Below are positions 26,271 through 34,752 of a stretch of 52,435 nucleotides of DNA, in pieces. The position numbers were made by a program, and so were the translations under genes. The notes below the pieces were generated by a model. That model searched no databases and had not been told where the DNA came from. It saw only the letters and a program-made list of their open reading frames with translations. Within the stretch, counting starts at the first letter, position 1. Each line of letters opens with the position of its first letter. The stretch is from Pseudomonadota bacterium (lineage in GTDB: Bacteria; Pseudomonadota; Alphaproteobacteria; Kiloniellales; JACOMY01), in contig JAKOWB010000189.1 of assembly GCA_029781795.1 (NCBI GenBank), positions 1-52,435 on the forward strand, read 5' to 3'.

Positions 26271-26983
26271 GCGCCGGCCGGTGGCACGGCCCGGCGCCTG
26301 ACCCGCATCTCGAAGTCGACACCGTCGGTCGCCGGCGAGAGGTCGCCGCTGGGGGAGCCGCCCATCCATTGGCTCCAGGCGCCTGGCGTCGCCCAGAGTT
26401 CGCCCTGCAGGAAAAAGTAGATGCTGGCCTGGTTCAGCCGCGTGCCCCCCAGGACGAGATAGAGCCCTGGGCGGCGGGTGTGCAGCGGCGCGCTGCCGGG
26501 CAGGAGCCAGCGTCCCTCCTCCTGCCGCAGGCGCGCCTGCTCGAGGACGACCGGCTGCATCGATGCCTTGTTGGCCGTGAGGTAGGCGTGGAACACCTCG
26601 GACTCTCCGGCCAGGGTGGCGGCCCCGGGCGGGGTGCGGATCTCGAACTCCAGCAAGACCGCGCCGCCGCTGCCCGCCGGCGGCCGCTCGCGCTGCAGCC
26701 AGGCCAGCAGTCCGGCCAGGGCGATGGGGCCGAAGACCACGGCGGCGGCGGCGAGAATCGCCGGCAGCGCCTCGCCGGCACCGCCATAGCGCAGCATCAG
26801 CAGGCCCGCTATCAGGCTGTAGAGCCCGGCGAGCAGCGCCATGAAGACGATCCAGTAGCCGGAATAGCCCTCGCGTCCCGAGATGCGCAGCCAGCCGACC
26901 GCGCGGCTGGCCAGGAGCCCGCCGAACAGCGTGCCGGCCACGGCCAGCGCCAGCGCGACCAGAATCGAAAAGGTCCAGGACAT
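26267..26983 (-). CDS. Membrane protein with C-terminal soluble domain, unknown function
   Basis: 238 residues. Three N-terminal hydrophobic helices (about 5-30, 43-65 and 73-95: ILVALALAVAGTLFGGLLAS, WIVFMALLAGLYSLIAGLLM, LPAILAAAAVVFGPIALAGL) precede a beta-rich domain of about 130 residues (VLLEFEIRTPP, FHAYLTANKASMQP, GRWLLPGSAPL, PGLYLVLGGTRLNQ). I do not recognise the domain. It overlaps the HEAT-like gene and follows the photolyase by 33 bases on the same strand, so it could be the tail of that transcript. Confidence 0.75.
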   Translation of the reverse strand: MSWTFSILVALALAVAGTLFGGLLASRAVGWLRISGREGYSGYWIVFMALLAGLYSLIAGLLMLRYGGAGEALPAILAAAAVVFGPIALAGLLAWLQRERPPAGSGGAVLLEFEIRTPPGAATLAGESEVFHAYLTANKASMQPVVLEQARLRQEEGRWLLPGSAPLHTRRPGLYLVLGGTRLNQASIYFFLQGELWATPGAWSQWMGGSPSGDLSPATDGVDFEMRVRRRAVPPAGA

Positions 26984-27016
26984 GCGCCTAGACTAGGCGC
27001 GCGGGCAGCCCGGCGG

Positions 27017-28567
27017 CTACAGCAGCCGCGCCGGTCCCTCCAGCTCGTCGAGGTCGTCCAGCAGGGCGTCGGCCTCGCCCAGTGCCGCCGCCTTGCGCAC
27101 CTCCGGCCAGGCGGCGAGCTGGCGATAGGCCAGGGCGAGGCGCGGGTTGCCGGAGAGGCGCGCCTCGTTGCGGATCAGGAAGGCCCAGTAGAGCCGATTG
27201 AAAGGGCAGGCCCCCGGCCCGCTGCGGCGCCTGACGTCGAAGGCGCAGCCGCCGCAGAAGTCCGACATGCGGTCGATATAGGCACCCGAGGCCGCGTAGG
27301 GCTTCGAGGCCATGCGGCCGCCGTCGGCGAACACGGCCATGCCGAGCGTGTTCGGCATCTCGACCCATTCGACCGCGTCGGCATAGACCGCGAGGTACCA
27401 GCGCTCGACCTCGCGCGGCGCTATGCCGGCCAGCAGCGCGAAGTTGCCGGTGATCATGAGGCGCTGGATGTGATGCGCATAGGCATGGTCGCGGGTTGAG
27501 CGGATGGCCTCGCCGACACAGCGCATGGCCGTCTGGCCAGTCCAGTAGAAGGCCGGCAGCGGCCGCGTCGCCTGAAGCGCGTTGCCGTCGGCGTAGCCTG
27601 GCATCAGATGCCAATAGACGCCGCGCACGTACTCGCGCCATCCCAGGATCTGCCGGATGAAGCCTTCCGCCGCGTTGAGCGGCACGCGGCCGTCGCGCCA
27701 GGCGGCCTCGGCCCGGCGGCAGACCTCGCGCGGATCCAGCAGGCCGAGGTTGAGGGCCGGCGAGAGCAGCGAATGGAACAGGAAGGGCTGGCCGCTGGCC
27801 ATGGCGTCCTGGTAGTCGCCGAACGCAGGCAGCCCCGTTGCGATGAAGTCGTCCAGCGCCGCCAGTGCGTCGGCCCGCGTGACCGGCCAGTCGAAGCCTT
27901 CCAGGCGGCCGAAATGCCGGCCGAAGCGCGCCTCGACTAGCGCCATCACCTCCACGGTGACGGCATCGGGCGGGAAGCGGCGGCGCGGCGGGAGCGCCAT
28001 GCCCTTCGGCAAGCTTCGACGGTTCTCGGCGTCCCAGTTCCAGCGGCCGCCGACGGGCTCACCGGCCTGCATGAGCAGCCCGGTCTCGCGCCGCAGCAAG
28101 CGGTAGAAGTGCTCCATGCGCCATTGCCGCCGACCGGCCGCCCAGGCGGCGAAGCGCGCTCTGCCGGTGAAGAAGCGGCTGTCCTCCCGCAGTTCGACCG
28201 GCAGGCCGAGCGTGCGCTGCCAACGCTCCGCCAGCTGCTGCAGGCGCCATTCGCCCGGCTCGGTCACGATCAGGCGGTCGGGCCGGTGGCGGTCGAGCGC
28301 CCGCCGCACTTCCCCGTCCAGGCTGCCGCTGTTGCCGGGCGAGTCGAGCCTTACATAGTCGACCGCGACACCGCGCGCGCTCAGTTCCCCGGCGAAATGC
28401 CGCATGGCGGAGAGGAACAGCACCAGCTTCTGCTTGTGATGTGCGACGTAGCTGCCCTCCTCGGCGACCTCGGCCATCAGCACGCGATCGCGCGCGGGGT
28501 CGAGGCCCGCAAGTGCGGAAAGCTCGTGGCTCAGCTGGTCGCCCAGCACCAGGCGCAGGGCACTCAC
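27017..28567 (-). CDS. Iron-sulfur bacterial cryptochrome/photolyase (PhrB-like, (6-4)-type)
   Basis: A 516-residue flavoprotein of the FeS-BCP family. The N-terminal alpha/beta domain ([20 protein letters not shown]) binds the antenna ribolumazine in relatives; the C-terminal helical domain binds FAD. Counting from the GTG start, cysteines fall at C350 (AMRC), C438 and C441 (FCGGC) and C454 (GACPF), with H365/H366 in [10 protein letters not shown]. These are the numbers I recall for the 4Fe-4S ligands and active-site histidines of Agrobacterium PhrB, which repairs (6-4) photoproducts with light. The match supports the GTG at 28567, which overlaps the stop of the DUF2256 gene as GTGA. Role: blue/near-UV DNA repair. 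Confidence 0.93.
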   Translation of the reverse strand: MSALRLVLGDQLSHELSALAGLDPARDRVLMAEVAEEGSYVAHHKQKLVLFLSAMRHFAGELSARGVAVDYVRLDSPGNSGSLDGEVRRALDRHRPDRLIVTEPGEWRLQQLAERWQRTLGLPVELREDSRFFTGRARFAAWAAGRRQWRMEHFYRLLRRETGLLMQAGEPVGGRWNWDAENRRSLPKGMALPPRRRFPPDAVTVEVMALVEARFGRHFGRLEGFDWPVTRADALAALDDFIATGLPAFGDYQDAMASGQPFLFHSLLSPALNLGLLDPREVCRRAEAAWRDGRVPLNAAEGFIRQILGWREYVRGVYWHLMPGYADGNALQATRPLPAFYWTGQTAMRCVGEAIRSTRDHAYAHHIQRLMITGNFALLAGIAPREVERWYLAVYADAVEWVEMPNTLGMAVFADGGRMASKPYAASGAYIDRMSDFCGGCAFDVRRRSGPGACPFNRLYWAFLIRNEARLSGNPRLALAYRQLAAWPEVRKAAALGEADALLDDLDELEGPARLL

Positions 28568-28722
28568 GACATGGCGCCCGGGCCGCGGGCGCGCCGGCAG
28601 CGCTCGGAACAGAACTTCACCAGCGGCCAGTCGCGCGCCCACTTGCGCCGCCACAGGAAGGGGCGGCCGCAGGCGGCGCAGAGCTTGCGCGGCAGCTCGG
28701 ACTTGCGATTGGACCTTGCCAT
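28564..28722 (-). CDS. DUF2256 small zinc-ribbon-like protein, photolyase partner
   Basis: A 52-residue basic protein: [20 protein letters not shown], then a Trp/Lys-rich stretch and FCSERCR. C15, C18, C38 and C42 form a likely metal site. DUF2256 genes are repeatedly found beside FeS-type cryptochrome/photolyase genes. Here it overlaps the photolyase start by four bases (GTGA). The exact role is not known to me; a maturation or accessory role for the photolyase is inference. The ATG at 28722 gives the family's usual length; the upstream open frame is antisense to the divergent gene's leader. Confidence 0.85.
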   Translation of the reverse strand: MARSNRKSELPRKLCAACGRPFLWRRKWARDWPLVKFCSERCRRARGPGAMS

Positions 28723-28801
28723 CGCGGTTTCTACGGCGACGGGGCGAGCCCGGACCAGCCGATACCTTGGCACCCGGGCGAATCCGGTGCATGGAGACGT
28801 C

Positions 28802-29512
28802 ATGCAGCCGATCTCCCGCGCCATCCTCGCCCTCCTCCTTCTCGCCCTGCCCGGCCTCGCAGCCGCGGCCACGCTCAGCGGCACAGCGGTGGACGAGCTG
28901 GGCCAGCCCTTGGCCGGCGTCCAGGTCGAGGCCGTGTACCAGGGCTACAGCGCCGACCAACTGAACGCCGCGGGCGCCAGCATCAAGGGAGAGGCCGTGA
29001 CCGGCGCCGACGGGCGCTATGCCATCGACCTATCGGTCCTGCCGCCCGGCGTCTATGCCGCCCACGCCTGGCGCATCATCGAGAACGGCGGGCGCAGCCT
29101 GATCGTCGACCTGGTGCCGGACGACGCGGCGCTCTTCGCTGGCAATGCCAACAGCGAGCGCAACTTCACCGCTCTCCTGGTCGAGCAGTCCGAGGCCCTG
29201 CCCTATGGCAACGCCGGGATCTTCGTGCTGGAGAACGCGATCGGCGACTTCACCGACCTCGCCGCGGCCGAGGTCACGCTGCAGGACCTCGCCAGCGGGC
29301 GGGTCTTCGTGAAGCCGGTGCGCCCCAGCGGCGAGGGCCTGGTGGCGACCGGCATCCCCTTCGGCCGCTATCGCGCCAGCGTCACGCTGGATGGGCAGCC
29401 GCTGCTGGTCGCGCTGTGGGGCGCATCGGACGCCGACTTCGCCGCGAGCGTCGAGCACGACTTCACCATGGGCTACGGCGGCAACATGTTCCGCGTGATG
29501 GCGAAACCCTGA
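28802..29512 (+). CDS. Secreted protein with carboxypeptidase-regulatory-like (Ig-fold) domains
   Basis: A 236-residue protein with a signal peptide ([23 protein letters not shown]). [54 protein letters not shown] is a typical carboxypeptidase-regulatory-like repeat, and [41 protein letters not shown] a second, weaker one. Such domains are extracytoplasmic beta-sandwiches that bind surfaces or partners; there is no catalytic motif. GGAGA five bases upstream supports the ATG. The next gene starts 7 bases after the stop, so they form an operon. Confidence 0.8.
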   Translation: MQPISRAILALLLLALPGLAAAATLSGTAVDELGQPLAGVQVEAVYQGYSADQLNAAGASIKGEAVTGADGRYAIDLSVLPPGVYAAHAWRIIENGGRSLIVDLVPDDAALFAGNANSERNFTALLVEQSEALPYGNAGIFVLENAIGDFTDLAAAEVTLQDLASGRVFVKPVRPSGEGLVATGIPFGRYRASVTLDGQPLLVALWGASDADFAASVEHDFTMGYGGNMFRVMAKP

Positions 29513-29519
29513 GGGCATC

Positions 29520-30950
29520 ATGTCCAGATCCAGGCTCTACGAGTTCCCCGGCCGCATCGCCGAACTCGACTTCTCGGTCGAGCTGCCGGCCGACTGGATC
29601 GTCCACGAGCTGCCGGCCGAGGCGGCGGACTTCGACAATCCGGCGGTCCTGCAGCCGCTGGCCCTGGTGACGGCGCCGCACGCCGCGCTGGTCTTCGCCT
29701 TCGCCGCCCGGCCGGCCTATGGCGACGGCACGCTGCGGGACTGGGCGCGCTACCTGCTGGAGCAGAACGGCCTGCAACCCAGCGCCATCGGCGCGCACGA
29801 AGTCGCCGGCGTTCCCGCGCAGGTCGGCGAGGCGACGCAGGAGAGCGACCTCGGCCCCCTGCTGGTGCGCTTCGCCTTCCTGGAGGACGGCGGGCGGTTG
29901 GTGAACATCACCCTGACCGCGCCGGAAATGTTGGCCGGCGCGGTGCAGCAGGCCTGGTTCGGCGCCTTGGAGAGCTTCGCGCTCGCCAAGCCGCATGGCG
30001 CTTCGCCTACCGCAGCGGCGCCGGGCACGCGACGCGAGGAGGCGGAGCCAGTCGCCGCCACGCCGCCGGGCGCGGGCTTCGCCGCCCACGCGCTGGCCGA
30101 CACGCCCGCGACTCTCGACCCGGAGCATCCGCTGAACGCCAGCCTGCGGGACCGCGGCGTCGGCCTGGTGCCGCGCCTCGTCGCCACCGACCCGGCGGCG
30201 CGGCAGGCCACGGTGGCGGCCGGCGCCATCGAAGCGCTCATCGACCTGCCGTTCGGCTGGCACGTGATCGACGATGGCAAGCGCACGTTGCTGCTCGATC
30301 CCGGCGGCGCGGTGCAGGTCAACCTGGACCTCATCCCGCTGAGGGGCCGGGACCCCGCGGGCCTGCTGGACGCGATCGAGGCCGAAGCACGCGGAAGCTA
30401 CCCCGCGCCGGAGTTCATGCGACTGGAGCAGGACGGCATCACGGCGCTCGGCGTGCGCAACATCGCCGACGGCGGGACCGCGATCGAGCAGTACCACCTG
30501 CTGGTGCCGGGCCTGACGGCGGGATTCATGCTGCGCGCCCGCGTGACCGCCACGCCGGAGCGCAGCGCCGCGGCCGTGAACCTGGCGGAGCTGATCCTGC
30601 GGAGCGTACGCCGCCCCCAGGCGAGCGACGAGCCGGCCGGCGACAGGCCGGCCTGGTGGCGGAAGGCGCGCGCCCTGGAAGACGAGGGCAAGCTGGAGGA
30701 TGCCGAGCAGGCGATCCTGAAAGCCGTCGACCACATCGGTGCCGCCGCGTCGCTGGCCGAGCTCTACCGCCAGCGCATGCTGCGCCTACGGGATGCCGGC
30801 GACCGCAAGGGCGCCCGAGCCGCCTTCGACAAGGCATGCGAGTGGATCCACTTCTACGCCAGCCAGGCCACCAGCGGCGGCGAAGGCGCCGCCCTGTCGC
30901 GCGAACGCGACGCCTTCCTGAAGCGGCTGGAGGGCGAGATTTCGCGCTAG
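29520..30950 (+). CDS. Protein with two PsbP/DcrB-like domains and a helical (TPR-like) C-terminus
   Basis: 476 residues. Two related alpha/beta domains, about 1-155 and 225-365, each begin with a strand then an LP-x-x-W phrase (VELPADWIVHELP; IDLPFGWHVIDDG) and include similar strand patterns (VNITLTAPEMLAG; GFMLRARVTATPE). This is the DUF1795/DcrB/PsbP-like fold as I read it. An Ala/Pro/Thr linker separates them. The last ~100 residues are helical and TPR-like (WWRKARALEDEGKLEDAEQAILKAVDHIGAAASLAEL). No signal peptide, so it is probably cytoplasmic. The ATG lies 7 bases after the secreted-protein gene. Function unknown; DUF1795 proteins often accompany type VI secretion, but no such genes are here. 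Confidence 0.75.
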   Translation: MSRSRLYEFPGRIAELDFSVELPADWIVHELPAEAADFDNPAVLQPLALVTAPHAALVFAFAARPAYGDGTLRDWARYLLEQNGLQPSAIGAHEVAGVPAQVGEATQESDLGPLLVRFAFLEDGGRLVNITLTAPEMLAGAVQQAWFGALESFALAKPHGASPTAAAPGTRREEAEPVAATPPGAGFAAHALADTPATLDPEHPLNASLRDRGVGLVPRLVATDPAARQATVAAGAIEALIDLPFGWHVIDDGKRTLLLDPGGAVQVNLDLIPLRGRDPAGLLDAIEAEARGSYPAPEFMRLEQDGITALGVRNIADGGTAIEQYHLLVPGLTAGFMLRARVTATPERSAAAVNLAELILRSVRRPQASDEPAGDRPAWWRKARALEDEGKLEDAEQAILKAVDHIGAAASLAELYRQRMLRLRDAGDRKGARAAFDKACEWIHFYASQATSGGEGAALSRERDAFLKRLEGEISR

Positions 30951-30985
30951 ACTGCTGCTGGATCCACAGCAGGGGGAGAGCGGCC

Positions 30986-31441
30986 ATGAGCGATAGCTGG
31001 AAGGTGACCGGCGGATGCTTCTGCGGCGCCGTGCGCTACGCAGCGGAGGCCTTCCTGCAGGAGGCCTACTTTTGCCACTGCCGCACCTGCCAGCGCACCA
31101 GCGGAGCACCGGCGGAAATTGCCGTCCTGGTGAAGCCCGGAACGCTTCGCTACACCAGCGGCAAGCCGGCGTTCTATCAGACCTCGCCCTTCGGCGAGCG
31201 CGGTTTCTGCGCCACCTGCGGCTCGCGCCTGGTGTGGCAGCACGTCGGTGGCATCAAGCCGGAGTTCACCAACGTCTCGGTCGGCAGCCTGGACGATCCG
31301 CAGAGCGTGCGCCCGACCTCGCACCAGTGCGTCGAGAGCAAGCTCGGCTGGTACGACCCCAGCCCCGACCTGCCTCACCTGCGCAGCGAGGAGATCCCGG
31401 AGATCGTCGCGCTGTGGGACAGCGTGAAGAACCGGGGCTGA
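30986..31441 (+). CDS. GFA-family (CENP-V/GFA domain) zinc protein
   Basis: A 151-residue protein of the glutathione-dependent formaldehyde-activating/CENP-V fold. Zinc-binding cysteines are seen in GGCFCGAVRY, CHCRTCQRTSG and FCATCGSRL, in the family order. Members bind two zinc ions; activity on S-hydroxymethylglutathione is shown for few, so the function is not certain. The ATG at 30986 has GGGAGAG upstream, and the open frame further 5' is the wrong frame of the previous gene. It ends 10 bases before the convergent cyclase-TPR gene. Confidence 0.9.
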   Translation: MSDSWKVTGGCFCGAVRYAAEAFLQEAYFCHCRTCQRTSGAPAEIAVLVKPGTLRYTSGKPAFYQTSPFGERGFCATCGSRLVWQHVGGIKPEFTNVSVGSLDDPQSVRPTSHQCVESKLGWYDPSPDLPHLRSEEIPEIVALWDSVKNRG

Positions 31442-31451
31442 GCGCGCCGGC

Positions 31452-33203
31452 CTAGTCGGCCAGTCCCGCCTTCGCCAGGCCCTCGCGCAGATGCACGCGG
31501 TCCACCTCGTCGCCATAGTGGGTCGTGGCCAGGAAGGCAGCGATGGTGAACTTCGGGTCCAGCTCGCGGATCCGCGCCAGGTGCGCCACGGCGGCGGTAC
31601 GGTCTCCCAGCCACCCATAGCAGGCGGCGACGAAGGCGTGCTGGGACGCGTCCATCGCTGAGAGATGCATGAAAGACTCGATCGCCTTGCCGTACTGCCG
31701 GGCGACGAAGTAGGCCTTGCCGAGGTGGCTCCAGAAGCGCGCCGGGTGGTGCGGATTGAGGCGCATGGCCTTGCGGATCCACTCGGCGCCCTCGTCGCCG
31801 CGGCCGGACCAGGTCAACAACTCGCCCATCTGCACCACGACGAGGTCGTAGTTGGGATTGAGTGCCAGCGCCCGGTCCTGATGATAGCGGGCCCGCGTCA
31901 GGTCATGCCGCGTGATGCTGACCGCCGCCAGGATGCGATGCACGTCGGCGTCGTTCTCGTCCAGCGCCAGCGCCTTCTGAAGCTCTGCCCTGACTTCGGC
32001 GAAGGTGGCATCCTTGTCGGCGCACCAGCCATAGCCCCAGGACTGGCCGAGGATGCAGCCGCGCCAGGCATGGGCATGACCATAGTCGGGGTCCAGCTCG
32101 AGGGCGCGGTCGACCAGGCGCTGCGCCTCCAGGTTGGCCTCGCGCGTGCTGCGGTGGTGCAGTACCTTCGCCGCCAGCAGGCACTCATAGGCGGCCAGGC
32201 TGGTCGGCTTCTTGCGCGCCAGCTGGTCGTGCTGCGCCGCTTCCAGGCGGCCCGGCAGGGTGGCGACGATCGCCGCCGTTATCTCGTCCTGGATCGCGAA
32301 GATGTCGTCGATCTTGCGGTCGTAGCGCTCGGCCCAGATGTGGGCGTCGTTCGTGGTGTCGATCAGCTGCACCGTGATGCGCAGCCGGTCGCCCGCCTTG
32401 CGCACGCTGCCCTCGACCAGGTACTGCGCGCCGAGCTTCTGCGCCACCTCGCGCAGATTGGCCGCCTGGCCCTTGTAGACGAAGGTCGAGGTGCGCGAGA
32501 TGACGAAGAGCTCACGGCGGCGGCTGAGCTCGGTGAGAATGTCCTCGGTCAGCCCGTCGACGAAGAACTCCTGCTCGGCATCGCCGCTCATGTTGGCGAA
32601 GGGCAGCACCGCGACGGTGGGCTTCGTCGCCGACTTCTGGGCTGGCGCGGCCGCGGCCGGCTCGGTGGCGCTCGGCAGCGTGCCGAAGACCACGCGGTGC
32701 AGGATCACCGGACGGGCGATGTTCTTAAGCTGCTTCTCGCCGAGCGATTCGAAGGCGGCCTCGATGCGGCCCACCACCTGGCCATGCACCGCGTCGGTCA
32801 CGCAGATGCCGCCGACATCGGCGAGCTGTTCGACCCGGGCGGCGACGTTGACGCCCTCGCCGTAGATGTCGCCGTCCTCGAAGATGATGTCGCCGAGGTT
32901 GATACCGATGCGGAACTCCATGCGCCGGTCATCGGTCACGTCGGCATTGCGGCGGCGCATGCGCTCCTGGATCTCGACGGCGCAGCGCACCGCGTCGGCC
33001 ACGCTCTGGAACTCGACCAGCATGCCGTCGCCCGTGGTCTTGATGATCTGGCCGCGATTCTTGGCGATCGCGGGGTCGATCAGCTCGATGCGGTGCGTAC
33101 GCAGCCGCGCCAGCGTGCCGCGCTCGTCGGCCTCCATCAGCCGGCTGTAGCCGACCATGTCGGCGGCGAGGATCGCGGCGAGGCGGTGTTCGCCCTGGCT
33201 CAT
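31452..33203 (-). CDS. Class III adenylate/guanylate cyclase with TolB-like and TPR regions
   Basis: 583 residues. The N-terminal ~175 are a class III cyclase domain: metal aspartates in LAADMVGYSRLME and TTGDGMLVEF, and the N/R transition-state residues in GEGVNVAARVE. A ~130-residue FlgO/TolB-like segment follows (VAVLPFANMSGDAEQEFFVDGLTEDIL..TYLVEGSVR-type pattern with DAHIWAERYDR). The rest is tetratricopeptide repeats. This three-part layout is common in Rhizobiales and Rhodospirillales. The metal residues are present, so cyclase activity is expected; cAMP versus cGMP cannot be told. No signal peptide or membrane segment. The TPR part probably senses or scaffolds partners. Confidence 0.9.
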   Translation of the reverse strand: MSQGEHRLAAILAADMVGYSRLMEADERGTLARLRTHRIELIDPAIAKNRGQIIKTTGDGMLVEFQSVADAVRCAVEIQERMRRRNADVTDDRRMEFRIGINLGDIIFEDGDIYGEGVNVAARVEQLADVGGICVTDAVHGQVVGRIEAAFESLGEKQLKNIARPVILHRVVFGTLPSATEPAAAAPAQKSATKPTVAVLPFANMSGDAEQEFFVDGLTEDILTELSRRRELFVISRTSTFVYKGQAANLREVAQKLGAQYLVEGSVRKAGDRLRITVQLIDTTNDAHIWAERYDRKIDDIFAIQDEITAAIVATLPGRLEAAQHDQLARKKPTSLAAYECLLAAKVLHHRSTREANLEAQRLVDRALELDPDYGHAHAWRGCILGQSWGYGWCADKDATFAEVRAELQKALALDENDADVHRILAAVSITRHDLTRARYHQDRALALNPNYDLVVVQMGELLTWSGRGDEGAEWIRKAMRLNPHHPARFWSHLGKAYFVARQYGKAIESFMHLSAMDASQHAFVAACYGWLGDRTAAVAHLARIRELDPKFTIAAFLATTHYGDEVDRVHLREGLAKAGLAD

Positions 33204-33377
33204 GCCGTCCGCGGTCCCCTGTCAGGAGGGGCGCCGAAGCGGTTCCGGGTCGCCCCGAGAGCCGCCCGCCTGGCCCAGGCGGCGCTGTCGCGCCAGGCAC
33301 GTCTTTGGACGGGGAGCGCCATCATGCGGCGGTACTCTAGCGTCATGAAGGCATCGGGCGCCATTGCCCTCGAAGGC

Positions 33378-34748
33378 TCAGGACAGCCCCATCTCGTCGA
33401 GAAAATCGGCGGCGACCTGCAAATAGTTGTCGATGTCCGTCACGTCGTGCGCGAAGGACACCTGCGGGCCGGCACTGGCGATCGCTTCCCAGATGCCCCG
33501 GTTCGCCATGTAAAGTCGGCGCGCGTCGCTGAGGCCCTGGTCCATCGAGGGATGCGCCTCGTCATAGTTGCGCGGCAGATCCGGCGTGACGCAGAAGCCG
33601 GAGCGCGGCCCGTAGCGGAAGGCGCACCAGGGCAGGCGCCGGGCCTGGATCATGGCGGCGATGCCGTCCGCCAGGCGCTTGCCCAGCGCGGCGATGCGGG
33701 CATAGGCGGACTCGCTTGCCACCTCCTCCAGCATGGCGCGCGCCGCCGCCAGGGTCAGGGCCGAACCGAAGGTGGTGCCGCCGATGGCGAGCCCCCGCGT
33801 CGGCGCGGCATAGACGTCGAGGTGCCGTTCGACGAAGGCGGAAATCGCCGGCCCCATGCCGTAGGCGCCGAGCGGCGCGCCGCCACCCAGGCCCTTGCCC
33901 AGGGTGATGAGATCGGGCGTCACGCCCTCCGCCCGCGCGAAGCCGCCGAAGGCAAGCTGCCAGGTATGGGTCTCGTCGAAGGCGACCAGGGCGCCGGCGG
34001 CGCGGGCCAGCGCGCAGAGCGCCGCCAGATAGCCCGCCTCGGGCAGCACCAGGCCGCAGTTGGTCAGCGCCGGCTCCAGCAGGACCAGGGCCACGTCGCC
34101 ATTCGCCAGCGCCGCCTCGGCGGCCGGCAGGTCGTTGAAGGGCACGTTGATGCTGTCGGCGGCGGCGCGGGACGAGAGGCCCATCGCCTCCGGCACGGCC
34201 GGGGCATTGCCGCCGGGGCCGCCGCCCAGCGTCATCGTCGCTTCGATATGGCCGTGATACTTGCCGTTGAACAGCAGGATGCGCGAACGCCCGGTCAGGG
34301 CGCGGGCAATGCGGATGATCTCGACGTTGGCCGAGGAGGCGCTGATGGTGAACTGCCAGAAGGGCAGCGCGGTGCGCCGGCCCAGCTCCTCGGCCACGGC
34401 AACCGCGTCCTCGGTCGGCAGCAGGAACTGCGCGCCGCGCAGGGCCTGCGCGGCCAGGCGCCGCGCCACCGGCGTGTCGCCATAGCCCACGGTGTTGCTG
34501 AGGTCGGCGAGGTTGAAGTCGAGATAGCGGTTGCCGTCCAGATCCTCGAAGCGACTGCCTCCGCCGCCCGCCACATAGAGCGGCGGATGGCGATGCAGGC
34601 CGGCCATCCAGGCCATGGGCACGCCATCGGGCATCGACCTGCGGGCGCGCTCCGTCATGGCGCGCGAGCGCGGCGTGCGGGCGATGAAGGCGGCCTCCTC
34701 CCGCTCACGGATGGCCGCCAGGCGTTCGCGATCGAAGGGATAGTCCAC
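33378..34748 (-). CDS. Class III PLP aminotransferase, glutamate-1-semialdehyde aminomutase-like
   Basis: 456 residues with the fold-type I PLP signature: FDETHTWQLAFGG (PLP-nitrogen Asp) followed by DLITLGKGLGGGAPLGAYG with the Schiff-base Lys. SSANVEIIRIARALTGRSRILLFNGKYHGH is also characteristic. It resembles HemL-type aminomutases, but the long N-terminal part and its place in a catabolic-looking cluster argue for a different amine or amino-acid substrate. It starts at a GTG (34748) four bases after the stop of the nitronate monooxygenase gene, so the two are probably cotranscribed. The upstream extension of the open frame overlaps that gene and is not used. Confidence 0.85.
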   Translation of the reverse strand: MDYPFDRERLAAIREREEAAFIARTPRSRAMTERARRSMPDGVPMAWMAGLHRHPPLYVAGGGGSRFEDLDGNRYLDFNLADLSNTVGYGDTPVARRLAAQALRGAQFLLPTEDAVAVAEELGRRTALPFWQFTISASSANVEIIRIARALTGRSRILLFNGKYHGHIEATMTLGGGPGGNAPAVPEAMGLSSRAAADSINVPFNDLPAAEAALANGDVALVLLEPALTNCGLVLPEAGYLAALCALARAAGALVAFDETHTWQLAFGGFARAEGVTPDLITLGKGLGGGAPLGAYGMGPAISAFVERHLDVYAAPTRGLAIGGTTFGSALTLAAARAMLEEVASESAYARIAALGKRLADGIAAMIQARRLPWCAFRYGPRSGFCVTPDLPRNYDEAHPSMDQGLSDARRLYMANRGIWEAIASAGPQVSFAHDVTDIDNYLQVAADFLDEMGLS

Positions 34749-34752
34749 CGCG

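Noticed and set aside
28109..29512. A 467-codon version of the secreted protein
   Set aside because: The part before 28802 is antisense to the photolyase and DUF2256 genes. A signal peptide begins exactly at the ATG at 28802.
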